This document shows positions 8,123 to 15,823 of a stretch of DNA of 28,399 nucleotides, piece by piece. Source of the stretch: Ignavibacteria bacterium. Its GTDB lineage: Bacteria; Bacteroidota; Ignavibacteria; Tepidaquicellales; OLB5. The stretch spans positions 1 through 28,399 of the forward strand of contig JAPUEV010000051.1 in NCBI GenBank assembly GCA_027492415.1. The letters run 5' to 3'. The notes below the pieces were generated by a model. The model ran no database searches. It had not been told where the DNA came from and was given only the letters and a program-made list of their open reading frames with translations. Each line of letters starts with the position of its first letter. Positions within the stretch are counted from its first letter, which is position 1. The position numbers and the translations under genes are program-made.

Positions 8123-8797
8123 ATGAAATACTCAAAACTCATCGCCGTTTTCTTTCCGCTTGTCATCTTTTTTTCTTCCTGCAAAGACGATACCATTAAT
8201 AATGATAATACAGGAACAACAACCGCTTATATAAGGGGTACCGTTGTTAACTGGCAATCCGGCAGAATGAACCTCAAAGCAGTATGCAGTTACATTGATG
8301 CTTCTTCCCATACGTACGTTAATAAAACACTTGATTCCACCTTCATAGAAGCTGACCGTTCATTCGTTTTTAAGCTTGTATCACCGCTTGAAATTCCCCT
8401 GGATTCATTTTACTTTCCGAATTACGGGAACTGCAGCCCTTGGCCGGCTGTAAATCCACCAGGCGCTTTATTCAAAAATATTCAGCTGCATGTTTATAAC
8501 AGCAATGATACTGCCATTGGATTTATTTACCTTTCAGATGCAGACTCCAATAAACCTGCAGAAAACACCTGTTATTTTATGTATTCGGGTCAAACAGCAT
8601 CAATATCAGGAAACCGGACTTGTACGTTTGGCAGCGGACATGAAATTACATCTGTATATGACCTTTCATTTTCAAATGCGTGGTTCCCTGTTAACTGGAA
8701 TATATATAATGTTGATTCGACCCATATTTTCGAAAGTTATAAAAATAACACAACTGCAGAGCTTAAGTGGCGTTACCAGTTGTTCTTATATCCCTGA
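8123..8797 (+). CDS. Lipoprotein of unknown function
   Basis: A 224-residue protein starting with a lipoprotein signal (MKYSKLIAVFFPLVIFFSSC), with lipobox FSSC and Cys20 as the acylation site. The next residues (KDD) would disfavour retention signals of the enterobacterial type, but sorting rules differ in this phylum. The mature part is predicted to be mostly beta, is rich in Ser, Thr, Asn and aromatic residues, and has several cysteines that could pair outside the cell. I recognise no family. It lies directly upstream of the PNGase F gene but is separated from it by a terminator-like hairpin, so joint transcription is not implied. Confidence 0.75.
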   Translation: MKYSKLIAVFFPLVIFFSSCKDDTINNDNTGTTTAYIRGTVVNWQSGRMNLKAVCSYIDASSHTYVNKTLDSTFIEADRSFVFKLVSPLEIPLDSFYFPNYGNCSPWPAVNPPGALFKNIQLHVYNSNDTAIGFIYLSDADSNKPAENTCYFMYSGQTASISGNRTCTFGSGHEITSVYDLSFSNAWFPVNWNIYNVDSTHIFESYKNNTTAELKWRYQLFLYP

Positions 8798-8860
8798 AAA
8801 TTTGCCGGCTGCCTGAAAACAATGTTTTCGAAAATTAAATTAACTGTTTTAGGGAATTTG

Positions 8861-8900
8861 GAAGCAGTTTGAATTTCAGGTTTGAACTGCTTCTTATTTT
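8861..8900 (+). terminator. Probable intrinsic terminator after the lipoprotein gene
   Basis: GAAGCAGTT (8861-8869) and AACTGCTTC (8885-8893) form a perfect 9-bp stem with a 15-base loop, followed by TTATTTT. It lies 64 bases after the lipoprotein stop and just before the PNGase F gene. Confidence 0.6.
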
Positions 8901-8936
8901 CACTGCAATTACATTCATTTTTCAATATTTTTGCAG

Positions 8937-10595
8937 ATGAAATATATTGTATGTTTATTTTTTCTGCTCTCAGCATCTGCTAATTCACAAAGCTCTGCCC
9001 GCATTACTTATAATTTCTATTCAAACGGTTCTCCTGCCGGAACACCGCCGCTTGTTTTAATTGCAATGCATGATATTGCTTCTTACACCAATGCTGCCGG
9101 TGAAGATTTTTATTTAGATTACCATTCCAATACATCATATCAGTGTATGCTGCTGAAAAACGGGAAAAGAATAGTGAATAAACAATCACTTGATAGCTTC
9201 CCGCAGCCGGAATTGTTAAACGATACCATGACAATACTGGGTTACCTGTGTAAAAAAGCACATGTAGTTATCCGATCAAACCAAATTGATATTTGGTACA
9301 CAACACAAGCCGGTTTAAGGGGTACACCTTCTTTAAATATCGGACCCTCACTTGGGCTAGTTCTTAAAATTATACGGAACGGTAACTTTGAAATTTCAGC
9401 AGAAAAAATAGAGCCGGGTGATATTAATATTTCCTTTGACCCTGCTAATGCTGAGTTTGTTGATCTCCCGCTTTACAGGGATTTAGTCACACGTCAAAAT
9501 TATACTACCCTTTCAATATTTCAAAATGAAAAAATAAATTATGGCGATACTATCGCAAACCTTTTTACCAACGGAACCGGTATAACGTATCGTTTTTCAG
9601 AAGGAACAGTAGTACTGAAAAAAGTTAAGCTGCCTGATAACATGGGCAAAAATACTGTTGTGGCTGAGCTTACTGAGCGCTCCGGCGGTGATGCTTATGA
9701 CAGGACCGGCTCCTGTTTTATAATACCCGCAAATACTGCTGATACATCATTAACTTTCATTGATGCATTTATCAACGGAATAAAAACACTGCCTGTTTAC
9801 CCTTCAAAAGATTCAAAAACATACAACGGATTTACTCTTACTGATAAATACACTCCCCCAATTGAGCTTATTCGGTTTATAACTCCATTCGGCATTGGCA
9901 GCTATAACAGCCAGGTGCAGGTTTACGGGGTTAAGTGGGAAGATTCGGTGACATATAAACAGGATGTAACAAACCTGCTGCCTGCCCTGCAGGGTGAAGT
10001 ATGGTTCGGCGTATTTATCGGCTGCTATGATAAAGGGGGCCACAATATCAGCTTAAGCTTAAAATATTTCCCTGATGAAGTACCGCAGGAACCTGCGGCG
10101 GTAAGCAATGACTGGATACAGCCGATAGTATTTACAACCAATATAATGGAAGCCTCTCACCAGGAATATGGAACAATATTCGGCAGTAATACATTAAATG
10201 TTACAGTTGATATACCTGAGGGAATAAAATCACTTACATTAAGATATATAAGTACCGGACACGGCGGCTGGGAAAACGGTGATGAATTCAACAAAAAGCT
10301 AAATGAGATCTTTTCAGACGGGAAACTGGTTTACAGCTATATACCCTGGCGTGATGACTGCGGAATGTACCGTAAGTATAATCCTGCTTCTGGGAATTTC
10401 CCCAACGGAATGTCATCCAGCGATTTCAGCCGTTCAGGGTGGTGTCCGGGCTCAACATCAATTCCTGTTGATATTCCCATAACCGGACTAAAACCCGGAA
10501 AGCATACATTTTCCGTTTACATCCCGATGGGTAAGCCTGAAGGCTCCAGCCAAAGCGCATGGAATGTATCAGCCGTACTTATCGGCAAAAAATGA
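8937..10595 (+). CDS. Secreted PNGase F-type peptide:N-glycosidase with GLPGLI-like N-terminal domain
   Basis: A 552-residue exported protein. Residues 1-18 are a signal peptide ending in ASANSQ. Residues about 20-170 resemble the GLPGLI domain: GYLCKKA, then IWYTTQ, then GPSLGLVLKI where the name motif would be. From about 215 the protein matches PNGase F. GGDAYDR aligns with the WDR stretch holding catalytic Asp60 (here D255). LIRFITPFGIG aligns with the RFITPYWVG strand. GHGGWENGDEF supplies the probable Glu206 equivalent (E450). SGWCPG is shared with the enzyme. PNGase F cleaves N-glycans from asparagine, leaving aspartate. The counterpart of Glu118 is not clear (the aligned segment reads FIGCYDKG), so specificity may differ. 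ATG 8937 is preferred; TTG 8931 is also in frame. There is no T9SS tail. Confidence 0.85.
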   Translation: MKYIVCLFFLLSASANSQSSARITYNFYSNGSPAGTPPLVLIAMHDIASYTNAAGEDFYLDYHSNTSYQCMLLKNGKRIVNKQSLDSFPQPELLNDTMTILGYLCKKAHVVIRSNQIDIWYTTQAGLRGTPSLNIGPSLGLVLKIIRNGNFEISAEKIEPGDINISFDPANAEFVDLPLYRDLVTRQNYTTLSIFQNEKINYGDTIANLFTNGTGITYRFSEGTVVLKKVKLPDNMGKNTVVAELTERSGGDAYDRTGSCFIIPANTADTSLTFIDAFINGIKTLPVYPSKDSKTYNGFTLTDKYTPPIELIRFITPFGIGSYNSQVQVYGVKWEDSVTYKQDVTNLLPALQGEVWFGVFIGCYDKGGHNISLSLKYFPDEVPQEPAAVSNDWIQPIVFTTNIMEASHQEYGTIFGSNTLNVTVDIPEGIKSLTLRYISTGHGGWENGDEFNKKLNEIFSDGKLVYSYIPWRDDCGMYRKYNPASGNFPNGMSSSDFSRSGWCPGSTSIPVDIPITGLKPGKHTFSVYIPMGKPEGSSQSAWNVSAVLIGKK

Positions 10596-10723
10596 TCTAT
10601 ATATATATCCCCCTTTTAATGGGGAGAATACTTTTAATTTGCGTCATTCAAAAATTCTTCTTTAAATAATAATATCAAATAATCTGCGATGGGGATGTTA
10701 AAATTATAATTTATTCTGCTAAT

Positions 10724-11419
10724 TTGCTCAAACCAATTACACTGATAATATTTTTTTGCTCTGCTCTCTTTGCACAGTATGAGCGCATTGAATACAGTGT
10801 TCATTCCGATACTGCGCCGGTGAATAATGTATCCACTGAAAAAATTGATTCAATATTCAGCTTCGTTCTTTCGCAAAACCGGCTTATTGATTTTGATGAC
10901 TGCAATATCTGCAAATCGCGCGCACATATAATCAGCCGTATAATAGAAAAGAACTTTCCTGATATTTCCGTATCAAAAGCCTGGATGATAGCGGACTGCA
11001 AAAGGGAATCAATGAGGGATATTTACAAATACCAGCCTGAGATTTTTTTGGGATACCGGGGTAAATGCAGCAACTGGGCATATCACGTTGCGCCTGTAAT
11101 TATAACAGGTAACGATACCTTTGTAATTGATCCCGCCACGCAGAACAAACCTGTAAAATTTAATAAATGGGCAGGTGATATTATCCCCGTAAACGGAAAA
11201 GGATTTCTAATAATCAAAGATGACAGATTCTATATTTATCCTGAAAGCGGTAATGATTATTTTATCGATAACCTGCATTACTGGGATGAAAATGACCGTT
11301 CAATTACAGATGATAAATACCTGCGTTCAATTGATGAAACCATGCAGGCAAAACAAGGGTTCTATGAACCATGGAAATTCAAATATTACGTTTCTCAGCT
11401 TATGGAAATGCTTGAATAA
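10724..11419 (+). CDS. Secreted protein-glutaminase (protein-glutamine deamidase) family
   Basis: A 231-residue exported protein with a signal peptide ending in LFAQ (about residue 18). The core carries the papain-like triad of Chryseobacterium protein-glutaminase: Cys63 in CKSRAH (CYARAH in that enzyme), His121 in WAYHVAP (WSYHVAI), and Asp136 in VIDPAT (IIDPSL). The enzyme deamidates glutamine side chains in proteins to glutamate, releasing ammonia. The Chryseobacterium enzyme has a propeptide of over 100 residues. Here only about 40 residues lie between the signal and Cys63, so a pro-region is essentially absent. The start is TTG 10724, the only start that gives a full signal peptide. It follows the PNGase F gene by 128 bases on the same strand. 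Confidence 0.8.
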   Translation: MLKPITLIIFFCSALFAQYERIEYSVHSDTAPVNNVSTEKIDSIFSFVLSQNRLIDFDDCNICKSRAHIISRIIEKNFPDISVSKAWMIADCKRESMRDIYKYQPEIFLGYRGKCSNWAYHVAPVIITGNDTFVIDPATQNKPVKFNKWAGDIIPVNGKGFLIIKDDRFYIYPESGNDYFIDNLHYWDENDRSITDDKYLRSIDETMQAKQGFYEPWKFKYYVSQLMEMLE

Positions 11420-11439
11420 CCCCGGCTGATTTATTTTAT

Positions 11440-12180
11440 ATGATAATAACTTCAAAAAAACTTTCTTCATTCAGCAATATTATACACGGAATATCCACCA
11501 AAGCAGGCGGATCGCCGCCATACTATAATAACCTCAGCAAAAATGTTGGCGATAATATCAATGATGTTATGGCAAACCGCCAAAGATTTTTCGGTTCACT
11601 TGGTATTGCAGAATCAACGCTGGTACATGCAAACCAGGTGCACAGCGATGGTGTTTCAGTTGTAAGCAAACCCGGACTTTACCCAAATACCGATGCATTG
11701 ATAACATCGGTACCGGGATTAAACCTGGTAATATCTATAGCTGACTGTATGCCAGTTATGATCTTTGACCCGGTAAATAAAATCATTGCTGATATACATT
11801 CCGGCTGGCGGGGTACTCAAAAAAATATAGCAGGTAAAACCATTGGCATAATGGTAAATGAATTCGGCTCAGAACCCGGAAACCTGATAGTATTCACAGG
11901 TCCGGCAATAAGCAAAAAGAACTTTGAGGTTGATACAGATGTTGCGGATATGTTTGCAGAAAAATATAAAACGCCGAAACCAGGCTTTAAAGGAAAGTAT
12001 TTAATTGATACCGGCGGGATAGTATATGATGACCTCATTGCTGCAGGGATTAAGCCCGGTAACATTGAAAGCAGCCCTTTATGCACGTTTAATGAATCGG
12101 GAACACTCCATTCCTACCGAAGGGATAAAGACCTTTCAGGAAGAATGTTCGCTGTTATAGGAATGAAAAAGATGAACTAA
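11440..12180 (+). CDS. pgeF: PgeF/YfiH (DUF152, laccase-domain) purine nucleoside / peptidoglycan-editing enzyme
   Basis: A 246-residue cytoplasmic protein with the full signature of the family: HANQVH (His63), ADCMPV (Cys103) and HSGWRG (His120) form the zinc-type catalytic site, and CT....GTLHSYRRDKD is the conserved C-terminal motif. Relatives include E. coli PgeF (YfiH), which removes wrong amino acids from peptidoglycan precursors, and human LACC1, which has purine nucleoside phosphorylase and adenosine deaminase activity. The older polyphenol oxidase name is doubtful. The start ATG 11440 is 20 bases after the protein-glutaminase stop, so the two could share a transcript, though a functional link is not obvious. 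Confidence 0.9.
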   Translation: MIITSKKLSSFSNIIHGISTKAGGSPPYYNNLSKNVGDNINDVMANRQRFFGSLGIAESTLVHANQVHSDGVSVVSKPGLYPNTDALITSVPGLNLVISIADCMPVMIFDPVNKIIADIHSGWRGTQKNIAGKTIGIMVNEFGSEPGNLIVFTGPAISKKNFEVDTDVADMFAEKYKTPKPGFKGKYLIDTGGIVYDDLIAAGIKPGNIESSPLCTFNESGTLHSYRRDKDLSGRMFAVIGMKKMN

Positions 12181-12210
12181 CATTCCGGTAAGCTGAATTT
12201 TCGGCTCACA

Positions 12211-12236
12211 CTCTTGGCTTATACTCTTGGCTTATA
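12211..12236. repeat. 13-bp tandem duplication across the kinase stop codon
   Basis: CTCTTGGCTTATA occurs twice in direct tandem (12211-12223 and 12224-12236). It lies at the very 3' end of the minus-strand kinase gene and creates its TAA stop. With one copy the kinase would read ...KYKPRV then TGA; with two it reads ...KYKPRV then TAA. The protein is therefore the same either way. Confidence 0.8.
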
Positions 12237-15200
12237 CTTCAGCTCTTTAAAATTAATTACAATTTCTGTGCCGGCTTTATTATTGATAATTGTATTTCCA
12301 TCAAGCTGCATTGAAAGACTTGTTAATAAGGTCATACCCAGTGAGTTGGTTTTCTCAGGGTCAAAGCCTTCAGGAAGCCCCTTGCCATCATCTTTAATGC
12401 TGAGTTTGTAACCCTTTTCAGCATTTTCATCGATCAATTCTTTAAGCATAATATTAATATGCCCGGAGGCTTCTCCTGGGAAGGCATGTTTAAGAGAGTT
12501 AGAAATTGACTCGTTCAATATTAACCCCAACGGAATTATAGTATCAAGCCCGAACTCAATTGCCTTTGTATCGCAATAAAACTTTACACGCTCAAAAGAT
12601 ACACCGTATGACGAATAAATATTTTTAGCCAGCATAACAATATACTCCTTAAGGGAGGTTTTTGCGATGTTATGGCTTTTGTAAAGATTTTCATGTACAA
12701 GAGCCATTGATTTTACCCTGTTTCGGCTTGAGTTTATAGCTTCTATTGCTTCGGGATTTTCGTATTGCTCTACCTGCATGTTCAAAAGGCTTGATATCAC
12801 CTGCAGGTTATTCTTAACCCTGTGATGGATCTCCTTCAGCATTATTTCTTTTTCTTCAAGCGAGTCTTTTAATTCCTTATCACGCTTTTTCTTTTCGGTG
12901 ATATCCTGCTTTATGGCTATAAAATGGGTGACTTTACCTGTATTGTCCGTTATGGGTCCAATCGAAGCTGATTCCCAGTAAAGCTGCCCGCTTTTTTTGA
13001 GGTTTAGGAATTCACCCTGCCAGGTCTCGCCCTTTAAAAGAGTACTCCACATATCTTCATAAACGCCTTTGACGGTTTGGCCTGATTGAAGTATATTAGG
13101 GTTCTTTCCCTGGACTTCTTCAAGTGTATAGCCGGTTAATTCTGTAAAGTATGGGTTAACATATTCAATTTCTGCATTTGCATTGGTAATTACTATACTG
13201 TTCGGACTGTTTTCGATTCCTTTTGAAAATTTCCGTACCTGCTCAAATGCTTTTTCTTTTTCATTTAGTTCATGCTGTGCCTTTTCATAAAACCTGGATC
13301 TTTGAAGAACAGAAGCAATGATATAGGCTATTGGCTCAAGCTTATGAATATCATCTTCGGTATAGAAATCTGTTTTTTCGCTTTGTATCTGCAGCACACC
13401 AATTACATTGCCTTCAAACTTCAATGGAATCATTAATGCTGATCTTGAAACATTTCTTGTCTCTCCGTCATCCATAGGGCATATTTTGCCTCCGGTATCA
13501 ATAAACACTGTTTTGCCCGGTTTCCTGATAGTTGCTTCAAGATCGTTAATAATTAAATGTTTACCCGTAAGGATCGTTTTTGTTATAGGTCCCTTTCCAT
13601 CAGGTTTTATCAGCATGTGCGGAATATTTGCTGTATCAACATCTGCGCCTTCAACTCTTACTGCTTCATACCTGAAATACCTGTTATTTTCGCCAACAAC
13701 TGAAACAAGTATCCCGGTGACTTTCATGATCTTTTCAATAAAATCAAAGCTTGCTTTGTAAAGCTCAGATGTATCTATCATGCTGTTTGCTGTTAAACTG
13801 ACTTCGTACAGCAGCCTCAGGTATTCTTCGTTTTTCTTTAAATCTTCTTCGTATTTATTGTGAAGGGTAATATCTTCATTGTATGCGAGTATACTTTGTA
13901 TTTTTCCGTTTTTGCCGGTAACGGGTCTTGAATATATTTTAATTGCTATTTCGCTGCCGTCCTTTTTTATCCGTAACTGCTCTTTCCCGTTTATATTTCT
14001 GCTCTCAAGATTTATTTTCAGGTTTTCCTGAAGCTCAAATATCCTTTCTTTAGGCACAATCGGCAATAATTTTCCCATTATTTCACCTGAATTCCAGCCG
14101 AAGATCTCTTCAGAAGCTTTATTCCATATGCTCAATACTTTGCCTTCTGGGTCAAGATCAAATATGCTCAAAGGAGATGCTTCTATAATTGCCTTCATAT
14201 ATTCTGAATTAAGGGTAAGCGCTTCTTCAATTTTTTTCAGCTCTGTAATATCTACTGCGCTGCCAAGTATCTGCAGAGGATTGCCCTGCTCATCTCTTTT
14301 GAAAATACAGTCATGTCCCCTGAACCACCTGTAGTTCCCGTCCTTATGCATCATCCTGTATTCAAATTCAGATATTTCACCGTCCTTAAGCGGGATAATT
14401 CTGGATTCTATATAATGGCCAAAGTACTGCAGGTCTGCCGGATGCATATTGCTGATAAGGAATCTTTCCCCCATCTGCTGTATTTCTTCCACCTTGTAGC
14501 CCAGCATTCTTTCCATTGCTTTATTGGCATATACATTCCCGCGGGAGGTCAGGTCGTAAATGTACACAATCACATTGCTTGAATTAACAAGGTGACTGTT
14601 GAATTTTTCTGATTCTTCGAGCCTTGCAAGGTTTTTCATTAATTCAGTTTCATCTGATATTACCGATAGTACTGAAATTATTTCACCGTTTGGATCAAAC
14701 TCGGGAATTTTGCTGTATGAATAATATTTATCCCTGTAATGTAATTTCCGTAAAAGCGTTTTGCCGGTGGAAAAAACGTAATGGTTATTATTTATTACTG
14801 TATCCGCTAAAAATTTATCGTTATAAATTTCATCCGGTGTTTTTCCGTATATCTCTTCTGCGGAGTTATACGGGCTTAATTCCCTTAACATTTCCCAGCC
14901 TGCAGCGTTAACATAAATATACCTGTTATTTTTGTCGTGCCTGGTTAATGAAAATTCAAGATTCTCAGCAAGAGTGCGGTACTTGGTTTCATTTGCGCTT
15001 TGTTCATCGTTAACTTTTTGCAGCGATGTAAAATATCTTTTTAACAGGTAATACAGCAATACTGATGTTACAACTAAAAATAAAATTCCCTTGCCTGTTT
15101 CGATAAAGAATTCAGCAAAATTATCTCCATAATTTATATTTACTAAAATATCAGAAATAAGTATCCACAAAAACCCGGTAAGAAAATAAATACTACTTAT

Positions 15201-15257
15201 TCTGAACGCCTGTTTTTGAGGATTCAGAGTTTGAACATCAGCTGTATTCTTATTCAT
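12219..15257 (-). CDS. Multi-PAS/GAF sensor histidine kinase, HisKA_2 type
   Basis: A 1012-residue membrane sensor kinase. Two membrane helices lie at about 17-37 and 52-70. PAS-like domains sit at about 90-200, 215-340 (PAS_3 type with MHKDGNYRWFRG) and 350-475, followed by a GAF domain at about 490-660 and a further PAS at 680-800 (NSIVITNANAEIEYVNPYF then QGKNPNILQSG). The HisKA_2 dimerisation domain carries EIHHRVKNNLQ (H811/H812; the family phosphorylates this histidine). The ATPase has NESISNSLKHAFP (N box) and DDGKGLPEG (G box). No response regulator is encoded nearby, so its partner is elsewhere. PAS and GAF domains imply soluble ligand, redox or light sensing. It converges on pgeF with 38 bases between stops. 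Confidence 0.9.
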   Translation of the reverse strand: MNKNTADVQTLNPQKQAFRISSIYFLTGFLWILISDILVNINYGDNFAEFFIETGKGILFLVVTSVLLYYLLKRYFTSLQKVNDEQSANETKYRTLAENLEFSLTRHDKNNRYIYVNAAGWEMLRELSPYNSAEEIYGKTPDEIYNDKFLADTVINNNHYVFSTGKTLLRKLHYRDKYYSYSKIPEFDPNGEIISVLSVISDETELMKNLARLEESEKFNSHLVNSSNVIVYIYDLTSRGNVYANKAMERMLGYKVEEIQQMGERFLISNMHPADLQYFGHYIESRIIPLKDGEISEFEYRMMHKDGNYRWFRGHDCIFKRDEQGNPLQILGSAVDITELKKIEEALTLNSEYMKAIIEASPLSIFDLDPEGKVLSIWNKASEEIFGWNSGEIMGKLLPIVPKERIFELQENLKINLESRNINGKEQLRIKKDGSEIAIKIYSRPVTGKNGKIQSILAYNEDITLHNKYEEDLKKNEEYLRLLYEVSLTANSMIDTSELYKASFDFIEKIMKVTGILVSVVGENNRYFRYEAVRVEGADVDTANIPHMLIKPDGKGPITKTILTGKHLIINDLEATIRKPGKTVFIDTGGKICPMDDGETRNVSRSALMIPLKFEGNVIGVLQIQSEKTDFYTEDDIHKLEPIAYIIASVLQRSRFYEKAQHELNEKEKAFEQVRKFSKGIENSPNSIVITNANAEIEYVNPYFTELTGYTLEEVQGKNPNILQSGQTVKGVYEDMWSTLLKGETWQGEFLNLKKSGQLYWESASIGPITDNTGKVTHFIAIKQDITEKKKRDKELKDSLEEKEIMLKEIHHRVKNNLQVISSLLNMQVEQYENPEAIEAINSSRNRVKSMALVHENLYKSHNIAKTSLKEYIVMLAKNIYSSYGVSFERVKFYCDTKAIEFGLDTIIPLGLILNESISNSLKHAFPGEASGHINIMLKELIDENAEKGYKLSIKDDGKGLPEGFDPEKTNSLGMTLLTSLSMQLDGNTIINNKAGTEIVINFKELKYKPRV

Positions 15258-15408
15258 TAGAAATTGGTAAAAGTTCTAAACTTCACATAAAAGCGATAAT
15301 ACTGAATGTAAATTAATAAATAACAGAATATCTGCAAATGAGGATTATCAGGTTATTTTATGATTTTTATCCGCAAAAGTTGGTGTATAGTAAAATATAT
15401 TACAAAAA

Positions 15409-15645
15409 TTAATCTTCCTTTTTGGTGAATTGTGTGCAATAACCGTTAAAATACGTGAATTCATTATTCTTTATACAGAATTTTTGTCCATATCTGTATT
15501 TAAGATATTCCCCTTCTTTTTCAAAATTCTGTATAATTGCAGCCGCCATATACGGCTGCATAAACCTGTAGTAGAACTTACAGCCAATACACCTTTTACC
15601 CGGCGGCGCATATTCAGGGAACAAAATGTCCTGTTCGTCTTTCAT
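15409..15645 (-). CDS. Small four-cysteine protein, function unknown
   Basis: A 78-residue ORF upstream of the kinase on the same strand. It has four cysteines in a CIGC...FC...YC arrangement (C19, C22, then two near residues 57 and 70) and many aromatic residues between them. This looks like a small metal- or cluster-binding fold, although other arrangements are possible. The charged ends (KDEQD, TKKED) and the absence of a signal peptide point to the cytoplasm. An opposite-strand frame (15430-15684) also exists but lacks protein-like composition. I recognise no family. Confidence 0.5.
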   Translation of the reverse strand: MKDEQDILFPEYAPPGKRCIGCKFYYRFMQPYMAAAIIQNFEKEGEYLKYRYGQKFCIKNNEFTYFNGYCTQFTKKED

Positions 15646-15770
15646 TTGCCTCTATATATTTTCTTAAAGATATTAATTTATTAACTTGCGAATGTATCAT
15701 TCAATGATATTAAACTTAATTTACTTGTTGAAGAGTCAATTTTAAGGGTCTTGGAGCAGTCACTAAACAA

Positions 15771-15797
15771 AAAGGCAGCCTGTCTAGGCTGCCTTTT
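15771..15797. terminator. Intrinsic terminator, usable in both directions
   Basis: AAAGGCAGCC (15771-15780) and GGCTGCCTTT (15787-15796) form a 10-bp stem with a six-base loop. It is flanked by A-tracts and T-tracts on the two sides, so it could work on either strand. It lies 27 bases downstream of the minus-strand gene ending at 15824, which it most likely terminates. Confidence 0.8.
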
Positions 15798-15823
15798 AAT
15801 ACATGATTACAAATTTAAAAATG

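Noticed and set aside
13408..13761. A 117-codon open frame on the plus strand
   Set aside because: It lies wholly inside the sensor kinase GAF region on the opposite strand, and that gene has clear domains.
15430..15684. An 84-codon open frame opposite the four-cysteine ORF
   Set aside because: It is hydrophobic and low in charged residues, with no recognisable start context; the minus-strand frame has a better protein-like composition.
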